From NCBI RefSeq assembly GCF_004770145.1, contig NZ_RQFW01000019.1, positions 124,001 to 188,000 of the forward strand: DNA of 64,000 nucleotides, written 5' to 3'. The position numbers and the translations under genes were made by a program. The DNA is from Leptospira bourretii. GTDB lineage: Bacteria > Spirochaetota > Leptospiria > Leptospirales > Leptospiraceae. Positions 35,638 through 45,927 of this stretch are shown here, in pieces (position 1 is the stretch's first letter; each line of letters opens with the position of its first letter). A model generated the notes under the pieces. That model was not told the origin of the DNA and did not search any database. It worked only from the letters and a program-made list of their open reading frames with translations.

Positions 35638-36701
35638 GAAAGTTTTCTTTTTTTCTTTTGGATTAAATACTCTGTGAACTGATCTTCCCAAACAAAAAGT
35701 TGGTAGTCTGGATCCACAGACTTTAAGTCTTTTGGAGATCCTAAATTCCAATATTTGCTCAGTGCCAGAAGAAGTCCCTCTGTCGGATAAGGAAAACCTG
35801 AAAGTAAAAAATCGGTATCTGGATTTCCATGGCACTCTGATAAAAATTTGTTTCGCCAGAGAGTGAGTTTTTCTCTTTCCTCTTTTACAGGTTCATTTTC
35901 CAAAGAGACTTTTTTGGATTTTCCAATGAGTAAGGATACCAAAGAAAGAAGTTCTTTTAGTCTTAGTTCCATTCCCAATTTTCCATAGTTTTCTAAAATC
36001 AAATCTTCTGGATGAATTGGATATTCGCATAACTTTAGTTTGAGGTGGGTAACCAGCGGAGTAAAATCGGTATGGAAGGATTCTTCACTAGTTTGGTTAG
36101 AATTGTTAGAATCTTGCCCTATGATTGGACTTTTTGTATTTTGATTCCGTTTGACCAAATAAACTGGATTTCGCTCTTCCGATTTAGTCACCCAAAAGAT
36201 GGTATCTGCTTCCGCCCCATTTGTGATAAAGGATTTAGTTCCAGATAACTTTCCTTCTATAACCCTCGAACTTAACTTTCTAAGTTTCGTTTCCCAACCA
36301 GGTTCACTCACTCCCACAGCATAAATTTTCGTCGGATTGCCAGTTCGAAAAGCATCCCAAAGCGAATGAAGAACCTCTTGCGTTAGTGTTTCCAGATTCT
36401 GATTTTGGTTATGGTTTTCCCAATGGATTCGGCTCGCATGACAAAGGATTCCTCCGGCCACGTTCACTTCTACCATACAAGAAAGGCTTAAGGATACTCC
36501 AACCGGCTCTTCTGCCAAAAGAGAAAGTTTCTTTTGGAATTCTAAATAAGACTCGCGACCAAGCAGGAAATGGTAGTAACCTTCACGGATAAGATAAGGT
36601 TTCCAACTCCGGTAAAAGCCCTCGATTCCCTCTGAATCTTTTGGATAGGGAGATCCAGAGTTTCCATATTTCAGAATCAAATTTTCGGGATACAAACTCA
36701 C
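35634..36701 (-). CDS. Acyl-CoA dehydrogenase-like protein, probably degenerate
   Basis: A 355-aa protein with a weak but recognisable acyl-CoA dehydrogenase beta domain: AVGVSEPGWETKLRKL followed by KLSGTKSFITNGAEADTIFWV, which is the flavin/substrate region of ACADs. The remaining parts are shorter and do not show the usual C-terminal four-helix bundle or the catalytic Glu I would expect; the FAD contacts of the C-terminal domain are not seen. Start is GTG, six bases after the uvrA stop on the same strand. It may be a non-catalytic or specialised homologue; alternatively a diverged dehydrogenase. Confidence 0.6.
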   Translation of the reverse strand: MSLYPENLILKYGNSGSPYPKDSEGIEGFYRSWKPYLIREGYYHFLLGRESYLEFQKKLSLLAEEPVGVSLSLSCMVEVNVAGGILCHASRIHWENHNQNQNLETLTQEVLHSLWDAFRTGNPTKIYAVGVSEPGWETKLRKLSSRVIEGKLSGTKSFITNGAEADTIFWVTKSEERNPVYLVKRNQNTKSPIIGQDSNNSNQTSEESFHTDFTPLVTHLKLKLCEYPIHPEDLILENYGKLGMELRLKELLSLVSLLIGKSKKVSLENEPVKEEREKLTLWRNKFLSECHGNPDTDFLLSGFPYPTEGLLLALSKYWNLGSPKDLKSVDPDYQLFVWEDQFTEYLIQKKKRKLS

Positions 36702-36707
36702 AAAAAT

Positions 36708-39599
36708 TTACTTAGATTTCTTTTTAGAAAATTTGGCATCGAGAGCCTTCTCTTCTTCCAAAACCTTTTTTAAATACTGGCCAGTAAACGAACGTTTCAC
36801 GGTAACAATTTCTTCCGGAGTCCCTGTGGCGATCACCTCACCACCTCCGTCTCCACCTTCAGGACCAATGTCTATGATATAGTCTGCTGCTTTGATCACA
36901 TCTAAGTTATGTTCGATGATGACCATTGAGTTTCCTTTGTCCACAAGCACTTGCAAAACAGATAGAAGTTTTTCGATGTCTTCAAAATGAAGGCCTGTCG
37001 TCGGTTCATCTAAAATATAGAGTGTTTTGCCTGTTGGTCTTTTGGAAAGTTCTGTAGAAAGTTTGATCCTTTGCGCTTCTCCCCCGGAAAAAGTAGTGGC
37101 AGCTTGTCCGAGCTTGATATAACCAAGACCTACATCCATCAGAGTGTCTAGTTTTCGTTTGAGGTTTGGGATATTTTCGAAAAAAACGACAGCTTCTTCT
37201 ACGGTCATATCCAAAATATCAGAGATATGTTTTCCTTTGTATTTGACCTCTAAGGTTTCACGGTTGTATCTTTTTCCCTTACAGACTTCACATTCCACAT
37301 AAATATCGGGAAGGAAATGCATTTCGATTTTTAGAATTCCGTCCCCTTCACATTTTTCACAGCGTCCCCCTGCTACGTTGAAACTAAATCGTCCAGGGCC
37401 ATAACCCCTTACTTTTGCTTCTTCGAGTCCACTGAATAAATCTCTTACAAATGTAAACAAACCAGTGTAAGTTGCCGGATTGGAACGAGGAGTCCTACCT
37501 ATGGCTGATTGGTCAATATTGATGACTTTATCAATTTGGTCTTTGCCAATGATTTTTTTGTGTTTTCCTGGAACAAGTTTCATTCCCATCACAGAACTTG
37601 CGAGTTCCTTATAAAGAATTTCATTGATGAGAGTGGACTTTCCAGAACCGGAAACCCCCGTAACCACCGTTAAAGTTCCCAGTGGAATGGATACTTCCAC
37701 ATTCTTTAGGTTGTTATGTGTAGCCCCTGTGATCTTTAAAAACTTTCCATTTCCTACCCGCCGAGTTTCCGGCATGGAAATTCTTTTTTCCCCAGAAAGG
37801 AATTTTCCTGTGACAGAATGTTTGTCCTTTTTGATTTGTTCGGGAGTTCCAAAAGAAACAATCTCTCCCCCGTGGACTCCTGCCCCAGGCCCCATATCCA
37901 CAATGAAATCTGCCTCTTCCATCGTTTCTTTGTCATGTTCCACAACAAGAACGGTATTTCCTAAGTTGCGAAGTCCTTTTAAGGTTTGGACGAGTTTGGT
38001 ATTGTCTCTTTGGTGAAGACCAATGGATGGTTCATCTAAAATGTATAAAACGCCCATTAGGCGAGATCCAATTTGGGTCGCAAGGCGAATCCTTTGCATT
38101 TCACCACCGGATAAAGTTCCAGCAGCACGGCTTAAATTCAAATATCCAACTCCCACATCATTTAAAAAATGAAGTCGTTGTAAAATCTCCTTTAAGATGG
38201 GTTTGGAGATGGTATCTTCTGCCCCTTTGTAATCAGAGGATTTGGTAAAATCCAAGGCCCTTTCAATAGAGAATCCAGTATAAGCATCAATTCCAATCCC
38301 TTGGACTTTGACAGCCAGTGCTTCTGGACGAAGGCGTTTTCCATGACATTCATCACAATCATGATTGGTCATAAAGGATTCAAACCATTGGCGCATAGAA
38401 TCTGATTTGGTTTCTTTGTACCGGCGTTTGAGGTTCGGAATCACACCTTCATAGTTTTTGGAAAATTCATAATGGGAATTGGCACCTCGAAAATCATAAT
38501 CAATATGAATGGAAGAATCTCCATGTAAAATGGTATTTCTCACTTTTTCAGGTAAATCTTTCCAAGAAGTATTTAAGTTGAATTTTAATTTTTTAGATAA
38601 CGCCTGTATGGTAGCCATATACCAATAAGAATTGGATTTGGATCCTCCCCATGCTTCAATACAACCTTCTGCAAGGGATGCTTCACGATCTGTCACAAGA
38701 AGGGATTCATCAAATTCCAAGAGGGCACCAAGGCCATCACAATTGGAGCAAGCACCAAAAGGAGAGTTAAAGGAAAATAATCTCGGAGTGAGTTCAGGGA
38801 TACTCACATCATCACATTTGGGGCAAGATAATTTTTGTGAGAAAAGATGATCCTTTTCTCCATCTTCTACAACCACAATTCCCTCGGCAGTTTTTAAGGC
38901 GGTTTCCACAGAATCAGACAACCGAGATTGGATTCCCGGTTTCATCACAATCCGGTCCACAACGATATCGATATCGGCTTTGAAATTTTTCTTTAAAGGA
39001 ATTTCATCTTCTAGGGAATACACTTCCCCATTCACTCGCACCCGATTGAATCCTTCCTTTTTATAACGTTCGAGGACTTCTTTGTGTTCCCCTTTTTTCC
39101 CTTGGATGACAGGGGCCATAATTTGGAGTTTGGTTCCTTCGGGAAATAAATTGATTCGGTCGGTGATTTGGTCTACAGACAAACTAGAGATCGGAGTCCC
39201 ACATTTCGGACAGTGTGGTTTTCCAACACGGGCATATAACAGCCGTAAATAATCATAAATTTCAGTGACAGTTCCCACCGTCGAACGAGGGTTTCTATGG
39301 GTTGTTTTTTGTTCGATGGAGATGGCGGGGCTTAAACCTTCAATTTGGTCTACCTCTGGTTTTTCCATTTGTCCAAGGAATTGGCGGGCATAACTGGAAA
39401 GAGACTCGACATACCTTCGTTGCCCCTCGGCATAGATGGTATCAAAAGCTAAGGAAGATTTTCCCGAACCGGAAAGACCAGTGATAACCACAAGTTTGTC
39501 CCTGGGGATATCAAGATTTACGTTTTTAAGGTTATGTTCACGAGCGCCACGAATACGAATAAAGGAATCCACAACGGATAGCTTGTTTTCCTCTTTCAT
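36708..39599 (-). CDS. uvrA: UvrABC excinuclease subunit A
   Basis: Damage-recognition ATPase of nucleotide excision repair; loads UvrB and works with Mfd (17245-20667). The 963-aa product has both ABC cassettes: Walker [15 protein letters not shown] and [14 protein letters not shown], signatures [12 protein letters not shown] and [12 protein letters not shown], and zinc modules ([40 protein letters not shown]). Full length for the family. Divergent from sppA, 40 bases away. Confidence 0.98.
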   Translation of the reverse strand: MKEENKLSVVDSFIRIRGAREHNLKNVNLDIPRDKLVVITGLSGSGKSSLAFDTIYAEGQRRYVESLSSYARQFLGQMEKPEVDQIEGLSPAISIEQKTTHRNPRSTVGTVTEIYDYLRLLYARVGKPHCPKCGTPISSLSVDQITDRINLFPEGTKLQIMAPVIQGKKGEHKEVLERYKKEGFNRVRVNGEVYSLEDEIPLKKNFKADIDIVVDRIVMKPGIQSRLSDSVETALKTAEGIVVVEDGEKDHLFSQKLSCPKCDDVSIPELTPRLFSFNSPFGACSNCDGLGALLEFDESLLVTDREASLAEGCIEAWGGSKSNSYWYMATIQALSKKLKFNLNTSWKDLPEKVRNTILHGDSSIHIDYDFRGANSHYEFSKNYEGVIPNLKRRYKETKSDSMRQWFESFMTNHDCDECHGKRLRPEALAVKVQGIGIDAYTGFSIERALDFTKSSDYKGAEDTISKPILKEILQRLHFLNDVGVGYLNLSRAAGTLSGGEMQRIRLATQIGSRLMGVLYILDEPSIGLHQRDNTKLVQTLKGLRNLGNTVLVVEHDKETMEEADFIVDMGPGAGVHGGEIVSFGTPEQIKKDKHSVTGKFLSGEKRISMPETRRVGNGKFLKITGATHNNLKNVEVSIPLGTLTVVTGVSGSGKSTLINEILYKELASSVMGMKLVPGKHKKIIGKDQIDKVINIDQSAIGRTPRSNPATYTGLFTFVRDLFSGLEEAKVRGYGPGRFSFNVAGGRCEKCEGDGILKIEMHFLPDIYVECEVCKGKRYNRETLEVKYKGKHISDILDMTVEEAVVFFENIPNLKRKLDTLMDVGLGYIKLGQAATTFSGGEAQRIKLSTELSKRPTGKTLYILDEPTTGLHFEDIEKLLSVLQVLVDKGNSMVIIEHNLDVIKAADYIIDIGPEGGDGGGEVIATGTPEEIVTVKRSFTGQYLKKVLEEEKALDAKFSKKKSK

Positions 39600-39639
39600 T
39601 CTGGAAAGAATTTTAAGAAATGACGGAAGAGGATCTTAC

Positions 39640-41274
39640 GTGTTTCGAATTCTTTTTTTAATCATTTTCCTTCCCTTCCGGCTTCTGTACTTACTTTACC
39701 TACGTCTAAGCCTAATTTTTCAAAGGGGTCGGGAAGTTTATGAATTGGAATTCCCTGCTGTCTTTGAGGATTCTTACAAATCTTATATTGTCAAAAAATT
39801 GCAAGGGAAGGAAGAAACGGTCACAAGACTCGAACTCCTCATCCTTCTCAAACTCATCCAAAAAAATGATAAAATCAAAACATTGGATATTTCTCTACCA
39901 CCATTAGAATGGACTCTCTCTGAATTCTATGAAGTGAGAAACCAAATTTTAGCGATCAAAGAATCAGGGAAAAAAGTGAGAATTTTTGCCAAAGAAGGTG
40001 GTGTGGGAACTTTGCTTTTACTCACGGCCGCAACGGAAAATTTTTTGGCCCCAGAATCCGAATTTATGGTTTTACTTCCAAGCGCCGAACCCATGTTTTT
40101 TGGTAAATTTTTAAAAACCTGGGGAATCGAAGTGCAAGCCTTTGCTTCAGGCCCTTACAAATCCTTTGCCGAAAGTTTTACACGAGGGGAATTTTCTAAA
40201 GAAGCAAAAAAGAATTTAGAAACTCTGATTTTAGATTTACGAAAAGTATTACTGACTGCCCTTACCAATGGACAAAAGTCTTTAGAATCTTTATTTTACA
40301 AACCGATGCTTTCAGCCGATGAACTTTTGTCAGCAGGTGTCATTACAGGAATCAAAACAGAAAACGAATTTTTCTCTGAAGACAGAAAAGTATTTTCTGG
40401 AAACTATCCATCGTTACATCATTCTATCAAAGATTTTTGTTTTTTCCCCAAACGAAAAGCAGAAGTAGTTATCCTTCCTTTAGAAGGAGGAATTACCGGT
40501 GGGGACTATTTGCATAAAAATCGAGAAAACGGTAAAATTGAAGCTTTCTCTCTGATTCCGAACTTGAAGGCACTTGCAGAAGATAAAAAAATAAAAGCAG
40601 TCATTTTAGAAATTTCCTCTCCCGGCGGTTCTGCTTTTTATTCCGAACAAATCCATCAGGAAATTATGGAGCTCAAAAAAACAAAAATTGTCACTGCTTA
40701 CTTTAAAGATACAGTGGCAAGTGGTGGGTATTATATTGGTTCGGCGGTGGATCATATCACAGCATCCCCTGTATGTATTACAGGTTCCATTGGAGCCGTG
40801 AGTATCAGGGCCAACTTACAAAAGTTATATAAAAAATTCCAACTGAATAAAGAAGCCATTGGTTTTTATCCATTTCGCGATATTCATTCCGAATTCCAAC
40901 CACTCTCCAAACAAAGTGTACAATATTTGGAATCCCAAATCAAAAAAACCGAAGGCCTATTTTACCGCCGAGTTTCTGAAGGCCGAAAGATTCCTTTGGA
41001 AGAAATGCCAAAAATTGGAATGGGCAGAGTGTATTTGCCTACAGTAGAAAACCGAATTGTAGATTCCCTGGGAGGACTATTGGATGCCGTACACGACATC
41101 AAAGAAAGGTTAGGTGGAAAACCCATCATCGTGACTGAGGAACTCCCTGCTTACAATTTGAAAAATAAAATCCCACTCCTTGGTGGGCTTATGGCTGAAC
41201 TAAAATTTCTCGAATCATTCAATGAAGTATCGCTGTTAAGTCCCGTGCGTCTTGCTTGGAAAAATAGAAAGTAA
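39640..41274 (+). CDS. sppA: Signal peptide peptidase SppA (S49 family)
   Basis: Membrane serine peptidase that breaks down signal peptides left by secretion. The start is a GTG at 39640 behind GAAGAGGA with six bases between; the frame is open back into uvrA, but that extension is antisense to uvrA and unlike the family. The 544-aa product has an N-terminal membrane helix, then the first S49 domain with the catalytic-type Lys in [15 protein letters not shown], and the second with [28 protein letters not shown] (nucleophilic Ser) and [10 protein letters not shown]. That Lys/Ser pair is as in E. coli SppA. Confidence 0.88.
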   Translation: MFRILFLIIFLPFRLLYLLYLRLSLIFQRGREVYELEFPAVFEDSYKSYIVKKLQGKEETVTRLELLILLKLIQKNDKIKTLDISLPPLEWTLSEFYEVRNQILAIKESGKKVRIFAKEGGVGTLLLLTAATENFLAPESEFMVLLPSAEPMFFGKFLKTWGIEVQAFASGPYKSFAESFTRGEFSKEAKKNLETLILDLRKVLLTALTNGQKSLESLFYKPMLSADELLSAGVITGIKTENEFFSEDRKVFSGNYPSLHHSIKDFCFFPKRKAEVVILPLEGGITGGDYLHKNRENGKIEAFSLIPNLKALAEDKKIKAVILEISSPGGSAFYSEQIHQEIMELKKTKIVTAYFKDTVASGGYYIGSAVDHITASPVCITGSIGAVSIRANLQKLYKKFQLNKEAIGFYPFRDIHSEFQPLSKQSVQYLESQIKKTEGLFYRRVSEGRKIPLEEMPKIGMGRVYLPTVENRIVDSLGGLLDAVHDIKERLGGKPIIVTEELPAYNLKNKIPLLGGLMAELKFLESFNEVSLLSPVRLAWKNRK

Positions 41275-41282
41275 ATTTAGTT

Positions 41283-42323
41283 TTAATTTCTCCGGGAGGC
41301 TTTTTCGAGCCGGTTTCGTAAACCCTCCCACCCCCTACCCAGTTTGGGAGCTTCACAGATGATGGTTTGGATTTTAGCAAGATCACAGGCCTCAAAGAAA
41401 GCATAGAGTTTTGACGCATACTCTTCGTTTGTCGACACAAGAGAGAAATGATCAAATTCCGAATGCTCTTCTCTTTTTTTGGCAACAGTTTCATTTGTCT
41501 TGGAAAAGAGATTTCCTTTCCTGATTTTTTCTGGGAAAGAAAATCCAATCCAAGCCGTCTCTTTGGGATCAAATCCAACCTCTAAACTATGGATAAATTC
41601 TTCTCTGGAAGCCAAGACCACTTGGGCTGAGGGTGCATAGTGTTTGTATTTGGTTCCCGGACTCAACGGAACATGGGAAACAGACAGGACTGGCGAAGTT
41701 TCAAAAGGACTGGGAATGATCAGGTTAGGAAGGATTGTTTTTAACTCTTCTGATTCAATGGAACCAGGTCGGAGAAGAGTTGGATGTTCTCCCACTAAAC
41801 TCACCACAGTGGATTCGATTCCGAAACTAGGTTCTTCCGCAATTAAGATTCCATCCACTTTCCCCTCAAAGTATCGCACAACATCTGTTAGTTTAGTAAG
41901 AGAGGGCCTTCCAGATAAATTGGCGGAAGGAGCAGAAACAGGTCCACCCGTCTGCCGAATCCATTCCCGGATGACTGGATTTTTTGGAATTCGCACCGCA
42001 AGAGTATCCAATTCCTTAGGAAATAGGGATTTATCTTTTTTGGGAAGGATGAGAGTGAGAGGGCCTGGCGAAAATTTTTCTAATAACTTTCGACCGAGTT
42101 CCCCTAACACACAAACCTCTTCAATGAATTCAATCGAATGAAAATGGGCAATCAGGGGATTGTCTCTCGGCCTTCCTTTGATTTCGTAAACCCGAAGGCA
42201 AGCCTCTTCGCTTCGGGTTGAGGCTCCAATCCCATAAACCGTTTCTGTGGGAAAGATCACAACCTTACCCTCTTGGATGAGGTTCGCAAGCAAACTTACA
42301 TCCGAAGAGATTAAGGTCTTCAT
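41283..42323 (-). CDS. Threonylcarbamoyl-AMP synthase (Sua5/TsaC type)
   Basis: Makes threonylcarbamoyl-AMP for t6A37 of tRNAs. The 346-aa product has the YrdC domain (VIFPTETVYGIGAS, KGRPRDNPLIAH, and PSANLSGRPS; about residues 10-200) and the additional C-terminal Sua5 domain (to about 345), so it is the long Sua5 form rather than TsaC. Ends eight bases from the convergent sppA stop. Starts one base after the GH18 stop, on the same strand, so both may be cotranscribed. Confidence 0.93.
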   Translation of the reverse strand: MKTLISSDVSLLANLIQEGKVVIFPTETVYGIGASTRSEEACLRVYEIKGRPRDNPLIAHFHSIEFIEEVCVLGELGRKLLEKFSPGPLTLILPKKDKSLFPKELDTLAVRIPKNPVIREWIRQTGGPVSAPSANLSGRPSLTKLTDVVRYFEGKVDGILIAEEPSFGIESTVVSLVGEHPTLLRPGSIESEELKTILPNLIIPSPFETSPVLSVSHVPLSPGTKYKHYAPSAQVVLASREEFIHSLEVGFDPKETAWIGFSFPEKIRKGNLFSKTNETVAKKREEHSEFDHFSLVSTNEEYASKLYAFFEACDLAKIQTIICEAPKLGRGWEGLRNRLEKASRRN

Positions 42324-42324
42324 T

Positions 42325-43899
42325 TTAAAACTTTTTTGTTTTGGTTTTTGGTTTTGATTCAGATACTTTCAATGTTTCTTTTGATTCATTGGCAGGGAGA
42401 ACCGCTTCTTCTTTAGGTTCTTCTTCCTCTTTTGCTTTTTCTACCGGAGGAAGTTGGCCTTGGACCAGTTTACTCAAATACACATTGATTTCTGGATCAT
42501 TGTCTGTTACGAGTTGCCAAAAAGAAAATCCACCTAAATCGTATTTTCTTAGAAGTGTCATTTTTTCTTCAAAGGCCCGGCGGTTCATATAAAAAGCAAC
42601 TCGGTCACAACCACCACTCGTATACCAAAGAGAAGGATCTTCATACGCACGGTTTTTATGAATTTCCGAAAACTTAGATAAGTTTCTCCAACTTGCTACT
42701 TTGTTTTCTTCATTTAAGATTCGATTGATATCAGTCGGTTGGCGATTTTTATGTGTCCCTGCTTTGATCCTTTGGGCATCAGAATGATAGATGGCTTTGG
42801 CAGATGCCTTACAATTCAAAGCCCAATCATATCCGTAAGTGGGGATTGCCATATAAAGTTTATGTGTTGGCACTCTTTTTTTCGCATAAGTGATAATGTC
42901 TTTTAGCCAAACATTGGGTGCTTGGGGGCCTGGCCCTGGGTTATGGTACTTTCTTGGATGGAGTTCGTAAGCCATAATTTTCACTCGGTCTGCGTGTTTG
43001 GCAAGGAAGGCATAGTCGTGGGTGGTAGGCCCTCTCCAATTTTCACGGAAGTCTAGTGCGATCGGTTTCGATAGACCACGGCATTGGAGTTCCTTCTTTT
43101 TACTTTTTTCAGCGGGAGTTTTTGGGTGAACTGCCACCGAAATGAGTTTTCCTTTTTTATGAACTTCACGAGCGAGTAAAACAAAGAACTCTTCAAACTT
43201 TTCTTTTTTATCGCAAGACATCCCTTCGTAATCGATATCAATCCCGTCATAACCATAGGTCATAATTTCGTTTACGATGACTTGGATGTGGTGGTCGCGG
43301 ATGTCGTTACGTCCCCCCATCCCAATGTTTTCTTGGATTTTTTCTTTTGGATTTTCCCAACGAAAGATAGTCGGAATGATTTTTACTTTCGGATTGAGTG
43401 CACGAAGTTCCTGTACTCGTTCTTTTCTGGAAGAACTGGACCAACTAGAAATAAGTTCCCCATTATTGGAGAGCCCACCTTTCATGGTATAAATAAAAGG
43501 ATGGATTTCATTGTAAAGGTGAACCGTTTTCTTCATGGCAGTCCAATCAGTGGACCAAGCAGAGGAACGGAAACTCACATTTTCGTCAGGAACAAAACCA
43601 GGAAGTTCCACAGATTCCTCTGGGTTCTCCGTAGTTGTTTGGTTTTCAGCGTTTTCCTTGGTTTCCATCTCCGATGGAGTTCCTAGAGAAGGAGTCGATG
43701 CTTCCACAACACTGGGATTTGCATTTCCGGCTTTTGCAGTGTCTTTTAAAACAAGAGCCGTTCCATCATTTTGGATTAAGTTCATTCCTAAATAAAAGGA
43801 GATGGTGGAAAGAAATACCCAAGAGGCAAATAAGAGAGTGTATTTAGCTGCATTCGACAGCGGACGTTTCGGTGTGGATGGGTTTTCTTTTTCGGACAT
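42325..43899 (-). CDS. Membrane-anchored glycoside hydrolase family 18 protein
   Basis: A 524-aa protein with an N-terminal membrane segment (LLFASWVFLSTISFYLGMNLI), a Ser/Glu/Thr-rich linker to about residue 110, and a GH18 TIM barrel (about 115-470) with YGYDGIDIDYEGM, that is the DxxDxDxE catalytic motif, AVHPKTPA, and MAIPTYGYDWAL. A charged, Lys/Glu-rich tail follows. GH18 enzymes of this type act on chitin-like or peptidoglycan glycans; relatives in Bacillus (YaaH/SleL) carry LysM domains, which are absent here. Its periplasmic location and a role in murein remodelling are inferences. Confidence 0.85.
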   Translation of the reverse strand: MSEKENPSTPKRPLSNAAKYTLLFASWVFLSTISFYLGMNLIQNDGTALVLKDTAKAGNANPSVVEASTPSLGTPSEMETKENAENQTTTENPEESVELPGFVPDENVSFRSSAWSTDWTAMKKTVHLYNEIHPFIYTMKGGLSNNGELISSWSSSSRKERVQELRALNPKVKIIPTIFRWENPKEKIQENIGMGGRNDIRDHHIQVIVNEIMTYGYDGIDIDYEGMSCDKKEKFEEFFVLLAREVHKKGKLISVAVHPKTPAEKSKKKELQCRGLSKPIALDFRENWRGPTTHDYAFLAKHADRVKIMAYELHPRKYHNPGPGPQAPNVWLKDIITYAKKRVPTHKLYMAIPTYGYDWALNCKASAKAIYHSDAQRIKAGTHKNRQPTDINRILNEENKVASWRNLSKFSEIHKNRAYEDPSLWYTSGGCDRVAFYMNRRAFEEKMTLLRKYDLGGFSFWQLVTDNDPEINVYLSKLVQGQLPPVEKAKEEEEPKEEAVLPANESKETLKVSESKPKTKTKKF

Positions 43900-44042
43900 A
43901 AATTACTTCTAGTATGATTATCGATCTTATAATAAAAAAAGAGTAGAGAATATTAAAAGAACTCACTATCTATTTCACATCCCATATTTTTTTAGCCAGG
44001 AATCTCTCCTAGTCGAAATTAATAAGAAAGGAAAAAGATAGT

Positions 44043-44753
44043 ATGCATCTTCTCAAACAAAAACCGGTGATTCTTTATACGGTTCTTCTTAGTTTTTTTC
44101 TCACCTTTCTCCTTCTTGCCGAACTCACAGGTAGTAAATTATTTTTTGCCTTCGGGTTTACGATGACGATGGGGGTTATCCCTTTTCCTGTTACCTTTAT
44201 CATCACAGATTTACTCAATGAATATTATGGTCGCAAAGTGGTTAGGGCTACTACCTTTCTTGGGATGGTGATGATTGGTTTTGCTTACCTCCTCATTGTG
44301 ATCGATATCCAAATTCCCGCAAGCCCTGAGTCACCCATTGATGATGCCTCCTTTGAACGGGTGTTTGCCAATTCAGGTCTTGTGATCCTAGGTTCCATCA
44401 TCGCTTATGTGATTGGCCAGATGATAGACCTTCACACCTTTCATTTCCTTCGCAAAAAAACGGGAGGAAAACATATTTGGCTTCGGGCCACTGGATCTAC
44501 CGTCATCTCACAACTCATCGATTCCTATGTGGTCATCTTCATTGCCCTTGGAAAATACCATCCCGTTTCCAAACTGATCTCCATTGCCAATACAAACTTT
44601 CTTTATAAATTGGGAGTGGCCATCCTCATCACACCACTTCTTTATGCCATCCATATCTACATTGATCGATACTTAGGAGAAACACTGAAAAAACAAATGT
44701 TTAGCGCTGCGATGGAAGAAGAAGGACTAGAGTCCACCATCCAACCAGGGTAA
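44043..44753 (+). CDS. Queuosine precursor transporter (YhhQ/VUT family)
   Basis: A 236-aa polytopic protein with about six membrane helices and the family landmarks ELTGSKLFFAFGFTMTMGVIPFPVTFIITDLLNEYYGRK, cited here as ELTGSKLFF, PFPVTFIITD and NEYYGRKVVRA, plus ATGSTVISQLIDSYVVIF and GKYHP in the middle. Known: YhhQ takes up queuosine precursors (preQ0/preQ1) for tRNA modification. 143 bases separate it from the divergent GH18 gene, the longest gap in this area; I find no preQ1 riboswitch in it. The GDPD gene follows eight bases later. Confidence 0.9.
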   Translation: MHLLKQKPVILYTVLLSFFLTFLLLAELTGSKLFFAFGFTMTMGVIPFPVTFIITDLLNEYYGRKVVRATTFLGMVMIGFAYLLIVIDIQIPASPESPIDDASFERVFANSGLVILGSIIAYVIGQMIDLHTFHFLRKKTGGKHIWLRATGSTVISQLIDSYVVIFIALGKYHPVSKLISIANTNFLYKLGVAILITPLLYAIHIYIDRYLGETLKKQMFSAAMEEEGLESTIQPG

Positions 44754-44761
44754 GGGAGAAT

Positions 44762-45532
44762 ATGTTCCAACCAAGAATCGAAAGACTCAAAACCATTTTG
44801 GGAAATGGTCCAGCGAATATTGGACACAGGGGGGCACGTGGCCTTGCACCCGAAAACACCCTTGTATCTTTTCTTGTCGGTGCGGAATCCACAAGGTTTT
44901 TTGAATTGGATACCATGCTTTGTGGCTCAGGAGAACTTGTGGTCATCCATGACTTTACAGTCGATCGAACGACTGACGGTGAGGGAAAAGTCTCTGAATA
45001 TAAATACCGCGACTTAGCAGAACTTGATGCGGGGAGTTTTTTTGATGAAGCCTTTGAAGGGGAACAAATTCCCACTCTCTCCCAAGTGATCCAAACTCTT
45101 CCAGAGAACACAGTTTTCGATATTGAAATGAAAAGTGAAGGGAACCCTGAAGAAAGAAAGGCTCTGGCTCTTGCCCTTGTGAAACTCATTCGGAAATGGA
45201 AACTACACAATCGAATTTGGGTGAGCAGTTTTGACTGGGATCTTGTGGATCTCATTCGAAAAGAAGAACCAGAAGTACTACGTGGCCTTCTTGTCGAAAA
45301 AGGAGATTCGCTAAACAAGAATTATATGGACTATGAGCCAGATTTGATCCTTCCACATCTTTCTGCTTGCACCAAGGAATTTGTGGATGACCTAAAGGCA
45401 AAATCTCTTCTGGTGATTCCTTATACCACCAATACGGAAGAAGAATGGAAGACACTGCTTGCTTCCGGAGTGGCGGGCCTGATTACCGATTACCCTGACC
45501 TTTTGGCAACTTACTTAGAATCTAAAAAATAA
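44762..45532 (+). CDS. Glycerophosphodiester phosphodiesterase
   Basis: Hydrolyses glycerophosphodiesters to glycerol-3-phosphate and alcohol. The 256-aa product has the GDPD core: NIGHRGARGLAPENTL (catalytic His, Glu), FELDTMLCGSGELVVIHDFTVDRTTDG split here as FELDTM and VVIHDFTVDRTTDG (metal Glu/Asp/His), DIEMKSEGN, and the C-terminal LLASGVAGLITDYPD. No signal peptide, so cytoplasmic as UgpQ. Eight bases from the transporter gene upstream. Its stop overlaps the convergent VOC-like gene by 22 bases. Confidence 0.94.
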   Translation: MFQPRIERLKTILGNGPANIGHRGARGLAPENTLVSFLVGAESTRFFELDTMLCGSGELVVIHDFTVDRTTDGEGKVSEYKYRDLAELDAGSFFDEAFEGEQIPTLSQVIQTLPENTVFDIEMKSEGNPEERKALALALVKLIRKWKLHNRIWVSSFDWDLVDLIRKEEPEVLRGLLVEKGDSLNKNYMDYEPDLILPHLSACTKEFVDDLKAKSLLVIPYTTNTEEEWKTLLASGVAGLITDYPDLLATYLESKK

Positions 45533-45879
45533 ATCCAAATCCAGTTCCCCCAAGAGTCTTCATACAAAGAATAATTCTTCCCTGGCACTTGCTCGACTAA
45601 CTTCAAAGTGGAAAGTTGAGGATGATTTTGGACCGTTTCGGGCAAACATTGAATGGTAATGGTCCCTGGTCGCACGGGGCAATGTTCTGAATTTTTGGAA
45701 AAGACTATGGTTTGGCCAGTTGCAAGTTTCAATTCGGAATGGCCAAAACTTTCTTTTAGAAGAGTTCCACCCAAAAACGATTGGTAAAACTGTGCTGGTA
45801 TCGCAGTATTTTCTCCACCGAATAAATTCACCGAGAAAAACTGAGGGAGGACAAAATCCATGTTTTTATTTTCTTTCAT
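45511..45879 (-). CDS. VOC (glyoxalase-like) domain protein
   Basis: A 122-aa single-domain protein with the VOC outline: strand FFSVNLFGG, helix with IPAQFYQSFLGG, then strands and a C-terminal YSLYEDSWGNWIWIYF like the ending of PhnB/glyoxalase modules. Metal residues are not clear, so binding versus catalysis is open. The start may be the ATG at 45879 or 45861. Convergent with the GDPD gene (22-base overlap) and divergent from the membrane protein gene. Confidence 0.5.
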   Translation of the reverse strand: MKENKNMDFVLPQFFSVNLFGGENTAIPAQFYQSFLGGTLLKESFGHSELKLATGQTIVFSKNSEHCPVRPGTITIQCLPETVQNHPQLSTLKLVEQVPGKNYSLYEDSWGNWIWIYFLDSK

Positions 45880-45927
45880 TTTCCAAGGAACTCTACCTTA
45901 AGTTTGAGAATTTTATTTAAGAATCCT

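Noticed and set aside
39436..39639. N-terminal extension of SppA reaching back into uvrA
   Set aside because: The frame is open but antisense to uvrA and unlike the family; a GTG at 39640 has a good ribosome binding site.
43282..43686. Long open frame antisense to the GH18 gene
   Set aside because: No family resemblance or ribosome binding site; it is a shadow of the GH18 reading frame. Similar shadows occur along leuA, uvrA and mfd.
43900..44042. preQ1 riboswitch upstream of the queuosine precursor transporter
   Set aside because: The leader contains no recognisable preQ1 aptamer (no hairpin followed by the A-rich tail) on inspection.
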